Assembly (NCBI RefSeq): GCF_014194695.1
Contig: NZ_JACIAH010000006.1
Location: 62,001 to 126,000, forward strand
Direction: 5' to 3'
Source of the DNA: Rhizobium sp. BK399
Lineage (GTDB): Bacteria > Pseudomonadota > Alphaproteobacteria > Rhizobiales > Rhizobiaceae
Length of the DNA: 64,000 nt
The translations under genes and the position numbers were made by a program. The notes under the pieces are model-generated. The model was not told the DNA's origin. It saw only the letters and a list, made by a program, of their open reading frames with translations, and did no database searches. Positions 9,578-16,864 of this stretch are shown here, one piece after another; position 1 is the first letter of the stretch, and each line of letters begins with the position of its first letter.

Positions 9578-10633
9578 CTATCTCTGGCACGCGGCCGTCA
9601 TGGCCGAATCCCCTATACACTCTGGCAATGGCACAGTGACGCCGCTTGCCGTCACGGTTCTCTGTTGTGTCTGTTCGTTCGAAGGCGCTGCTGACATGTC
9701 TGGTTGCGGCTGACCGCTGGAGCCGTCCGGCAGTGGTACGCGAGGACCTGTCGGGGGCGGCAATTGCAGAGGGGCCTCTTCGGCTTTCGGCTGAACGCTG
9801 CGTACGCGAACGACACGAGATTGGATTTCCGGACGGGCAGGTTCATAGCCGAAGGCCATCGGTGTGTTCCTGTAGCCGCCCTCATCGGGATAGATCGGAT
9901 TGCCGGGGCGCCCGAGTGTTGGATCAGCGCCATGCGGAAATCCAAACGGATTCCAGATTTCTCCATTGAGCGTCCCAACGATTGTGTAGCCGTACATGAT
10001 GCCCAGCAACTGCCTTTCGGTTGCTCGTGCATCGCAAAGGCGCAATCGCACCTGGATCATTCCGAAGTTGCGCGCTTGTGTGTGGGCCGACCGGCTGGAG
10101 CGGATCTGCTGCCAGCCGTAAATGCACGTGTCGCCCGAACCGCTCTCGCCCGACGCGTAGCTGAACGGTCCATAGCTGTTTTGCAGATAGGTCGCCGATC
10201 GGGCCATCTGCACACCGGGCACGGCGGCAAATGCTTCGCGGATTATCCCGTTCTCACTGATCATCTGGTAGGAAGCGCTTCCGATGCCGGGATTGGCGCC
10301 CGACGCACCAAGGAACTGCACTTTAAGAAAATTCTGCCCGGACACGGAAGATGATGTGTAGAGCGAAATCATCTGCTCCGTGCCGTTGCCGCGCTTGTGT
10401 TCGACGACGCTGACAATCGAAGGGCCGCCTGGCGGAGGCAAGGCCAGTGCCCTTTCGGCGGGGACCGTTTCGGAAATGTTTGGTGAGCTAACATTTCCCG
10501 ACGACTGACATCCGACCACGAGCCCGGCAAGCAATGCCAAGCCTAATGCCTTCAGCAGACTGAACGTTTTGGGTCGCCGCAATCGTCTTTCCTCACCTCC
10601 ATACGCAAATTTCGCGCTGGACTTGCGAATCAA
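9578..10633 (-). CDS. bcsN: Cellulose synthesis lipoprotein BcsN
   Basis: This 351-residue protein is first in the operon, 54 bases before bcsA. A hydrophobic stretch (about residues 24-41) ends in a lipobox LVVGC with Cys42, so it is probably a lipoprotein. The N-terminal extension before the hydrophobic core is unusually long and basic; no better start is visible in frame. Position and length match BcsN, a protein of unknown mechanism found in rhizobial and Agrobacterium-type cellulose operons. The C-terminal third is proline-rich. Transcription probably starts in the long intergenic region upstream. Confidence 0.8.
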   Translation of the reverse strand: MIRKSSAKFAYGGEERRLRRPKTFSLLKALGLALLAGLVVGCQSSGNVSSPNISETVPAERALALPPPGGPSIVSVVEHKRGNGTEQMISLYTSSSVSGQNFLKVQFLGASGANPGIGSASYQMISENGIIREAFAAVPGVQMARSATYLQNSYGPFSYASGESGSGDTCIYGWQQIRSSRSAHTQARNFGMIQVRLRLCDARATERQLLGIMYGYTIVGTLNGEIWNPFGFPHGADPTLGRPGNPIYPDEGGYRNTPMAFGYEPARPEIQSRVVRVRSVQPKAEEAPLQLPPPTGPRVPLPDGSSGQPQPDMSAAPSNEQTQQRTVTASGVTVPLPECIGDSAMTAACQR

Positions 10634-10980
10634 CGACCCTTGGGGCCGCTACCTATGGTAAACGACGATTATGGTTAACCCAACGTTAATGTGCGGCGAT
10701 AGTTGTCGGTAAGGTTGACTTCAACTCGACGGTGCAGTCAGTCCGGCGACAGGAAGGATACGAACTGTCACCGTTCTCGCGGGCGGACAACGGCCTTAGC
10801 GCCGCAACCTCAACTGAATGATAAAAGCGCGACCTCAAATTCAATTATAAGCTGTTGGCGACTTCTCTCAAGGTTGCAATAATATATACCCCTATTGTCG
10901 TAGTAAATGAATAACTATTAAGCATTTTACAACAAGAAGGCGCATGCTATTCTTAGAAATCTCTAGGTTTTTAGGGGTGA

Positions 10981-11000
10981 TGTCGGGAATATTCTCGACA
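10981..11000. promoter_or_regulatory. 20-base near-perfect palindrome, candidate regulator operator
   Basis: The sequence TGTCGGGAAT/ATTCTCGACA is an inverted repeat with one mismatch per arm and no spacer. Size and symmetry fit a dimeric helix-turn-helix regulator such as a LuxR-type protein. It lies at the edge of the AT-rich stretch, 366 bases before the start of the LuxR-type gene and 348 bases before bcsN. Autoregulation or bcs control is inference. Confidence 0.4.
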
Positions 11001-11117
11001 TAACATACTTCGTTGCGTGCCGTTTTGTCTTAAGAGAGCCAAATGAGCGCGTTGCTTGTTTTTGGCGTGGGCCGCACGACTTGAAGACATAAAAACACAA
11101 TCTGGAGGAGACATTCG

Positions 11118-11159
11118 ATGTTTCGTACAGAGACGTGGCATCTCTTCGGCTTTTCCTAG
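11118..11159 (+). CDS. Possible 13-residue leader peptide
   Basis: An ATG preceded by a very strong Shine-Dalgarno (GGAGGAGA, 5-base spacing) opens a 13-codon frame, MFRTETWHLFGFS, ending in TAG. The peptide is aromatic-rich (two Phe in the last four codons, one Trp). It lies in the leader of the LuxR-type regulator gene, 206 bases before its start. It could be a leader peptide or a small protein. Conservation would be needed to support it; chance is not excluded. Confidence 0.25.
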   Translation: MFRTETWHLFGFS

Positions 11160-11365
11160 AAGCCGCCGAGACATGGAGAGCAGGCAGTGGCTGGGAACCA
11201 CCTTCGACCGCACGGTCGGACCGGGATGAAGGTAGCCTGAAACATTCATGAGAGGTGAAAACGCGGCAACAATGCCGCTGCATAGCTCAGGTGGACTGCG
11301 TTCTGAAAAATGACGCGGCCGGACGTGAAAGCTTTGGAAATTCGCCAAGCATTGGAGTGGGTCCG

Positions 11366-12490
11366 ATGATCAATAGCTTTGGTGAAGATATCTGCTTGCC
11401 GTTGGTGCAGTTGATCTACGAAACCGTTGTGAGCCCGCCGGAGTGGGAAAAGGTCATAGCGGAGCTGATCGACATCACCAAGGCCGCGGCGGGAGCTGTC
11501 GTAGGCTTCAAGGGGGCGGAAGATCGGCGCGCGAGCGTGTTCGCAAAAGGCGTTCCGAAAAGCGCACTCTCCAATCCTCCGATGATTGCCGCATTGCATG
11601 CGGCAACGCTTGCCTTGGGGCAAGGAGCATTCCTGACGATCGATTTAAAGGCGAGGCTCAGTCCTCAATGGGAAGTACCCGTGCGAGACTGCTTTGGTAC
11701 GGAAGGTTGCCTTCTGACGCTCGTTCTTGTCAAGGAAGGCGGACGCCGGATTACGCTGATGCTCCATTTCGATCGCCCAGGTCGAACCGAAACGGATAGA
11801 GCGGCCGAAATGCTGCAGAAATTGCTGCCGCATTTTCAGACGGCCTTTGCCATCCAAAAGGCGACCCTCCTGGAGCGGGAGAGGTCCGCGCATATGGAGA
11901 GCGCCTTCTTCAGTTCTTCCGCACCTTCGGCGATTATCACGGAAGACTATCAGGTGCGTCTCGCCAACGGTAGTTTCGAGAAATTTGTCGAGGCATCGCA
12001 CCTGCTTGTCGAATACAGCGATTCGGCGATCGATTTCGTCGATACGGCCCTTCAGGATGAAGTTGCGCGTCTGATCGGCCTGGCGACATTGCACGGGCGT
12101 GTTCGGCACGTTGCCTGGGTCGAGGACAAGGTGAAGAATGTCAAATGGTTGGTAAGCGTCGATGCCCTGTCGGGGCGTGTAGGCCTCGGATCGCAATTCA
12201 AGAACGTCTTTGCCACCAACGAGCGTGTTTACATGCTGACGATACGCGAACTTGGTGGAAACAGTCTGTTGGCACCCGACACGATCAAGTCCATCTTTGG
12301 CCTGACCCCGACAGAGGCCGATCTCGCATATTGCCTTCTGAGGGGAGAAACGGCGTCGGAGATCGCGCGCCAACGTGGCGTCTCAAAGAATACGGTCCAC
12401 AACCAGCTTGCCTCCGCGATGGCCCGCGTCGGGGTAAACCGGCAGACGCAATTTCTGCACTGCCTGTCGATGCTGTCCGCGATGTGCTGA
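11366..12490 (+). CDS. LuxR-family transcriptional regulator (C-terminal HTH)
   Basis: The 374-residue protein ends in a LuxR-type helix-turn-helix (LTPTEADLAYCLLRGETASEI through the recognition helix VSKNTVHNQL). The large N-terminal part (about 300 residues) is a sensor region of uncertain fold, with a possible PAS-like segment in the middle. The ATG at 11366 has a GGAG 8 bases upstream and starts the conserved-looking INSFGEDICLP segment. An upstream GTG in frame would add 37 poorly structured residues. It sits between the cellulose operon and the curlin genes, a position reminiscent of CsgD, the LuxR-family regulator of curli and cellulose in enterics; that link is inference. Confidence 0.75.
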   Translation: MINSFGEDICLPLVQLIYETVVSPPEWEKVIAELIDITKAAAGAVVGFKGAEDRRASVFAKGVPKSALSNPPMIAALHAATLALGQGAFLTIDLKARLSPQWEVPVRDCFGTEGCLLTLVLVKEGGRRITLMLHFDRPGRTETDRAAEMLQKLLPHFQTAFAIQKATLLERERSAHMESAFFSSSAPSAIITEDYQVRLANGSFEKFVEASHLLVEYSDSAIDFVDTALQDEVARLIGLATLHGRVRHVAWVEDKVKNVKWLVSVDALSGRVGLGSQFKNVFATNERVYMLTIRELGGNSLLAPDTIKSIFGLTPTEADLAYCLLRGETASEIARQRGVSKNTVHNQLASAMARVGVNRQTQFLHCLSMLSAMC

Positions 12491-12498
12491 TCTCTGGC

Positions 12499-13821
12499 TC
12501 AGAAGCGCCAGGTCACGTTGACGGAGACGTTATAGTCGATCGCATGACTCATGCCGATCGTCGGCGATACACCGCCGCCGGCATCCGCGACATAGTCGAT
12601 CGTCGGCACCTTGTTGACGAAGTTCACGCCGGTGTCCAAGCCGATCACGACGTTTTCCTTGGGTGCGTAGCGCAGCCCGGCGCCGAGGCCAGCAAGAAGA
12701 CTGGCGTCGTCGCGTGTCTCGGAAATGAAGTCGAAGGGACCCGTCGTCATCGTTGGCAGAATTGCCGAATAGTGGCTTCGATAACGCGAATGCAGGTAGG
12801 CGCCGCCCAGCCTGGCGTCGAACGAAACACTGAGATCCGGCTGCAGGGCTTGGGTTACAGCCAGCTCGGCGATGGCACCGACATAGCGCGCGTCGAGTTC
12901 GTCGGTTTGCGTGAAGCCGACCTCAGGCACCACGATGCCCGGTTGATTGGCGGTTATACGGAGCGTTCTGCGAAAATCCACGTCGCGATCGATGGAGCGG
13001 TACATGGGGCCGAATTTAGGAGTAACCGTCCAGCCGCCCTGAAGATCGATCGGAGCGCCGAGAAGCAGTTCCTGATCGATCACGAAGGCATCCTCGCTGC
13101 GCTTGTCGATGAACGCGCTGCTGCTGAGGTCACCGGTCGCGGCCAGGGTAAAGCCGGTGTTGTCACCATAGGCTGCGTAGGCCGCGGCGCTCTGGGTCGA
13201 ACCGTTAGTCAGGGTAGCTGCGAAAGACCCGCCGGTCACCCCCGTTTGGGATGCAAAGTGGGTCACACGCCCGCCCGCGGGCGACGAATCCGAGAGAAAG
13301 GTGTGACCCGTCGCGCTTGCACTGTCGGTAAACGTGACATCAGCGGTGGCGGTCGCGGGCAGCGTTCCTATAGGCGACGCGGTCAGTAGGCTCGGATCGA
13401 TGCGACCGTTCGCCGAATTTCCTAAGCTGAAGTTCAGGGAATTTTGGCCGGCAAGGCTTGTTCGGTCGGTCGAGCTGGACGACAGGTCGGCGATACCGCC
13501 ATTCCATTCCAGAAACAGGGGCTGCGAACCGATTTGCCCGAGCGGCAAATCGAGGCTGATGCCAAAGCCAATGCCATCGTCAATGACTCTGCTGTCGCCG
13601 GTTCCAAGAAAGTCGGGTCCCCGAGGAGCCCAGCTTGGCAAGCTGAACCAGTTGATACCGGTGCCGATCTGCACGCCTGTCGCGGGCTCGACACTCTGCG
13701 CCGTCGGCGCTGTTTTGATGTCATCGGCGACTGCAATCGATTCGCTGCTTGCAATGCTTGCCAGTGTCGCAACAAGGATAGCAGCCAGTTTGTGAGACTG
13801 AACGGCCCAACAAATCCGCAT
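12499..13821 (-). CDS. Outer-membrane beta-barrel protein of unknown function
   Basis: The protein has 440 residues with a signal peptide (residues 1-32, about AVADD), alternating hydrophobic/polar strands rich in glycine and aromatics, and a C-terminal strand ending VNVTWRF. The terminal phenylalanine is the usual BAM-recognition feature of outer-membrane barrels. A Ser/Thr/Ala-rich middle part (about 120-230) could form loops or strands. It is not CsgG-like. The gene converges with the LuxR-type regulator (8 bases between stops) and lies on the same strand as csgH and curlin, so a role in export or anchoring of matrix is possible but unproven. A good AGGTGATAGGGA ribosome-binding region precedes the ATG. 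Confidence 0.7.
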   Translation of the reverse strand: MRICWAVQSHKLAAILVATLASIASSESIAVADDIKTAPTAQSVEPATGVQIGTGINWFSLPSWAPRGPDFLGTGDSRVIDDGIGFGISLDLPLGQIGSQPLFLEWNGGIADLSSSSTDRTSLAGQNSLNFSLGNSANGRIDPSLLTASPIGTLPATATADVTFTDSASATGHTFLSDSSPAGGRVTHFASQTGVTGGSFAATLTNGSTQSAAAYAAYGDNTGFTLAATGDLSSSAFIDKRSEDAFVIDQELLLGAPIDLQGGWTVTPKFGPMYRSIDRDVDFRRTLRITANQPGIVVPEVGFTQTDELDARYVGAIAELAVTQALQPDLSVSFDARLGGAYLHSRYRSHYSAILPTMTTGPFDFISETRDDASLLAGLGAGLRYAPKENVVIGLDTGVNFVNKVPTIDYVADAGGGVSPTIGMSHAIDYNVSVNVTWRF

Positions 13822-13954
13822 TCCCTATCACCTCGATATGGCCGCCGAAGCACGCCGGCACGACACACTGAGGTCTATTTCTATTATAATTTAGTATACA
13901 ATCAATTAGCCTGGTTTCCTCCATTCGGAAGATCACCCGAACGGTGCATAAATG

Positions 13955-14257
13955 TCACGGCACCGACACGACGCAGAGTTTCTCGCCGCTCGGACCGTAA
14001 ACCGTCAGCCGGGCGCTCCAGCCATTCGGCGACACGGAGACGGTTGAGCGCGAAAGCGCAAGCCGTCCCGGGTCATCCTTCTGGAAATCGCCGCCTTGAA
14101 CGTTGCTTGAGGTGTTGCCATTGGCATTCGAGAAAATCTCGAACTGATAGCTTCCTTGGCCGCGACCGTCGCTTTCGATCGTCGGGACTAGGGTCATAGC
14201 GCCCCCTTTATCATGGTGCTCGATGATGCAATGGACGGGAGGGAGGGCAGCCATCAT
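13955..14257 (-). CDS. csgH: CsgH-like curli chaperone/inhibitor
   Basis: The 100-residue all-beta protein has the CsgH pattern: a first strand with Cys (VHCIIE), a SYQFEIFS strand, a serine/asparagine-rich turn, QGGDFQ, and a final strand with Cys (KLCVVSV). The two cysteines could form the family disulfide. CsgH of alphaproteobacteria binds curlin and blocks premature amyloid growth in the periplasm. The start at 14257 has a GGAG 7 bases upstream. No signal peptide is visible from this or any in-frame upstream start, which is odd for a periplasmic protein. It lies 60 bases after the curlin stop, in the same frame. Confidence 0.65.
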   Translation of the reverse strand: MMAALPPVHCIIEHHDKGGAMTLVPTIESDGRGQGSYQFEIFSNANGNTSSNVQGGDFQKDDPGRLALSRSTVSVSPNGWSARLTVYGPSGEKLCVVSVP

Positions 14258-14317
14258 TGTAGGACTCCAAGGCAAAAGAGGCCAGCGGCGGCGCCGCTGA
14301 CCTTCAAAGATACTCGA

Positions 14318-14680
14318 CTAATGCTGGATGGTCACAGAGTTGTTGCCAACGCCGGACTGATAGGTCTGCGAGTTGTTGCCGCGGCCAAACTGCAGCGTAC
14401 CAGAAACGTTTCCCAGGCCCTGTTGTACGGTAAGCGAGTCATTGCGGCGGCCGAACTGGGCTGTTCCGGATTCATTGAATGCGCCATGTTGAATGGTCGT
14501 CGAGTTGTTTCGAACGCCCACTTGGCCAGTACCGCTGAAGTTGCGGAAGCCACTCTGGAACGTACCGGCGCTGTTGCCCCAGCCGGTTTGGTCTGTGATG
14601 GATTCATTATCCGCTGCGAAGACAGCCGTAACTGATGAAAGCGCGAACACGGTTGCGATTACTAGGCCCTTGATTTTCAT
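14318..14680 (-). CDS. Curlin-repeat amyloid subunit (CsgA/CsgB-like)
   Basis: The 120-residue protein has a signal peptide (residues 1-23) followed directly by nine tandem 11-residue repeats from residue 25 to the end, the last cut to eight residues. The consensus is N-x-S-x-T-x-Q-x-G-x-G/R, which matches the Ser/Gln/Gly/Asn ladder of curlin beta-strand-loop-strand repeats. It is therefore very likely an extracellular functional amyloid. A GGAGAGA ribosome-binding site precedes the ATG. The next gene is csgH-like. Only one curlin gene is present, so which of CsgA or CsgB it replaces cannot be told. Confidence 0.85.
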   Translation of the reverse strand: MKIKGLVIATVFALSSVTAVFAADNESITDQTGWGNSAGTFQSGFRNFSGTGQVGVRNNSTTIQHGAFNESGTAQFGRRNDSLTVQQGLGNVSGTLQFGRGNNSQTYQSGVGNNSVTIQH

Positions 14681-14957
14681 CGTATCTCTCCTCTTCCTCC
14701 CGTCGGGATTGACGGTTGAGAGACACTACCGCATCGCCAGTCGCGCGAGTGCTTCAAAGCTTACCTACCGGGAGAGGGAAGTCTCTAATTCAAGCAAGGC
14801 AATATGGTCCCTATTTGGCGAAACAGCGCAACCAATGATCTGTTGTGCCATCCCGATAGTGATCATCACCAGACGATTGGGACAGGAAGCAGCACGGAGA
14901 TTTGAACCACAAATTGCAAACTCTGAGAACAGCGATCGGTTGGAACGTGTCCAATTC

Positions 14958-16223
14958 TTAGCTCCAACGTCGGAAGAGGGCGCTTGCGTTGACGCCACCA
15001 AAACCGAAGCCGTTAGTGATCGCATATTCCGTGACAAGTTCACGTCCCGACTTGCCGACAATGTCGAGCCCTTCGGCAGCGGGATCGGTTTCATCGAGAT
15101 TGCGGGTGGGCGGCGCGATCTGGTCGCGCAATGCAAGGATCGTGAAGATCGCCTCAAGCCCACCCGCGGCGCCAAGCAGATGGCCGGTGGCGGACTTCGT
15201 CGCACTTATGGCAATCTCGCCGTTACGGCCGAAGACGGTGCCGATGGCCGCCATTTCGCCGCGGTCGCCGACGGGGGTGGATGTCGCATGAGCGTTGAGG
15301 TGCTTGATCTCCGACGGTGCTATCCGCGCCTGCCGGATTGCTGCCTCCATCGCCCGGCGCGCACCATCGCCGTCCTCCGGTCCCGCGGTCATATGGTAAG
15401 CGTCGGCCGCAGTGCCATATCCGACAAGCTCGGCCAGCGGCGTGGCGCCCCGGGCGAGAGCATGCTCCAGCGACTCGATAACCAGGATGCCCGCGCCTTC
15501 GCCCATGACAAAGCCATCGCGGCCGGTATCAAACGGACGCGAGGCAAGCTCCGGCCGATCGTTGAAGCCCGTCGAGAGTGCCCGCGCCGCAGCGAAGCCG
15601 CCGAGGCTGACTCTGTCGATGCAAGCCTCCGCGCCGCCGCAGATCGCAATATCCGCTTCGCCTGAGCGGATCAGCCGTGCGGCATCTCCGATCGCCTGCA
15701 CACTGGCGGCACAGGCTGTGACGGGAGCGCCGAGCGGACCCTTGAAGCCATAGCGGATACTCACCTGGCCTGCTGCTAGGTTGACGAGGAACGACGGCAC
15801 GATGAAGGGCGAGAGTCGACGAACGCCGCGCGTCTCAACTGTACGGACCGCATCCGTGATAGCGGGAAAGCCCCCGACGCCGGAGGCAATGATCGTCGCT
15901 GTGCGCTCCCGCGCGACCGTATCGTCAGGGGTCCATCCGGCCTGCCGGACTGCTTCGTCGGCAGCGCCCATCGCAAAGTGGATGAAGCGGTCCATTTTCT
16001 TCTGGTCCTTGGGCTGAATATAGCGGTCCGGATCGAATCCGCCTTCAGCGTCCTCTGCGGCCGATGGCACGACACCGCCGACCTTGGCGGAGAGGTCGCC
16101 GACGATGTCGTCGCTGAGAACCCTAAGCCCGGAGCCGCCGGCAAGCAGCCGTTGCCATGCCGTTTCAACGCCCGTGCCAAGCGGCGACACGAGTCCCATG
16201 CCAGTCACGACGATCCGATCCAT
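14958..16223 (-). CDS. Beta-ketoacyl-ACP synthase II (FabF-like)
   Basis: The 421-residue condensing enzyme has a full catalytic triad: Cys171 (VTACAAS), His312 (NAHATSTP) and His348 (SATGHLLGAAG). It elongates acyl-ACP with malonyl-ACP. The start MDRIVVTGMGLVSPLG is the usual FabF N terminus; the longer open frame upstream belongs to the HxlR region and is ignored. There is no acyl carrier protein or other fab gene beside it, so it is more likely an accessory KAS II for a special lipid than the main FabF. It follows an HxlR regulator by 14 bases and should be co-transcribed with it. Confidence 0.88.
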   Translation of the reverse strand: MDRIVVTGMGLVSPLGTGVETAWQRLLAGGSGLRVLSDDIVGDLSAKVGGVVPSAAEDAEGGFDPDRYIQPKDQKKMDRFIHFAMGAADEAVRQAGWTPDDTVARERTATIIASGVGGFPAITDAVRTVETRGVRRLSPFIVPSFLVNLAAGQVSIRYGFKGPLGAPVTACAASVQAIGDAARLIRSGEADIAICGGAEACIDRVSLGGFAAARALSTGFNDRPELASRPFDTGRDGFVMGEGAGILVIESLEHALARGATPLAELVGYGTAADAYHMTAGPEDGDGARRAMEAAIRQARIAPSEIKHLNAHATSTPVGDRGEMAAIGTVFGRNGEIAISATKSATGHLLGAAGGLEAIFTILALRDQIAPPTRNLDETDPAAEGLDIVGKSGRELVTEYAITNGFGFGGVNASALFRRWS

Positions 16224-16237
16224 CTGTCTTTTCCTTG

Positions 16238-16744
16238 TTAGGCATCGATGCCGAGATACCATGCCCTCGCGCGTGCAATGCGGTCGCGATCGCTTTCCGC
16301 AGCCGCCGGGCCGGGAAGCAGGCAGGTATTTCGAGGGGTAAGTTCTTCGCCGGTTTCGACGTCGACGAGTTTGGTATGCCGCTCCTTGCCGGAGGCAGAG
16401 TCGCCGAGCAAGAAGGCTAGATCTTCCTCCGGCACATGGCGGCGGCCCCACGAAAACAACGCCATCAGAACCGGAAAGAAATCTTGGCCCTTTTCCGTCA
16501 ACACATATTCGTGCCGGGCGGGGCGATCGCTGTAGCGCCGTTTCTGGAGGAGGCCGGCCTCGACAAGATGTGCAAGCCGACGGGTGAGGATGTTCGGGGC
16601 AACGCCGAGGCTCTTCTGGAATTCGTCGAAGCGTGTGAGGCCCTGAAACGCATCGCGCAAGATCATAATACTCCACCAGTCGCCGACGCTGTCGAGCGCA
16701 CGGGCCACCGGGCATTTGAAATTGGCAAAGCTTGTTCGTTGCAT
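16238..16744 (-). CDS. HxlR-family transcriptional regulator
   Basis: The 168-residue protein has the HxlR winged helix in its first 100 residues: CPVARALDSVGDWWSIMILRDAF, then FDEFQKSLGVAPNILTRRL and the wing YVLTEKG. The Cys (residue 10) at the start of the domain is the position that senses aldehydes or oxidants in some family members. The start at 16744 (MQRTSFANF) matches the family; an upstream TTG or ATG would add a short hydrophobic tail. It precedes the FabF-like gene in one operon, and its own promoter region carries a direct repeat, so autoregulation is likely. Confidence 0.85.
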   Translation of the reverse strand: MQRTSFANFKCPVARALDSVGDWWSIMILRDAFQGLTRFDEFQKSLGVAPNILTRRLAHLVEAGLLQKRRYSDRPARHEYVLTEKGQDFFPVLMALFSWGRRHVPEEDLAFLLGDSASGKERHTKLVDVETGEELTPRNTCLLPGPAAAESDRDRIARARAWYLGIDA

Positions 16745-16787
16745 AATGCAAGCCACTATAAGAATGACTTCCATTATGCAAGTAACT
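16743..16787. promoter_or_regulatory. Direct repeat overlapping the HxlR gene start, candidate operator
   Basis: Two copies of a 15-base element, AtAATGCAAGccACT at 16743-16757 and ATtATGCAAGtaACT at 16773-16787, lie 30 bases apart, close to three helical turns. The first overlaps the HxlR start codon. TTGCATAATGCAA around the start is itself palindromic. The spacing on one face of the helix fits cooperative binding of HxlR dimers and negative autoregulation. Confidence 0.45.
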
Positions 16788-16864
16788 TCTGGCGGAGCCG
16801 TCAGCGGTGTCGATCCCTCGGCGAAGCGCGGCAGGGCGGGCTTGCAATCAAAGGATTGAGAAAG

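Larger units (their letters stand above)
10634..11365. other. Long AT-rich regulatory region between bcsN and the LuxR-type gene
   Basis: About 730 bases separate divergent bcsN and the LuxR-type regulator. The centre (about 10810-10980) is much more AT-rich than its surroundings, with many TpA steps. A GGTTAACC palindrome lies near bcsN (about 10673-10680), a 20-base near-palindrome at 10981-11000, and a short open frame with a strong ribosome-binding site at 11118. Divergent promoters and multiple regulator sites are likely, but I cannot place -35/-10 boxes with confidence. Confidence 0.6.
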
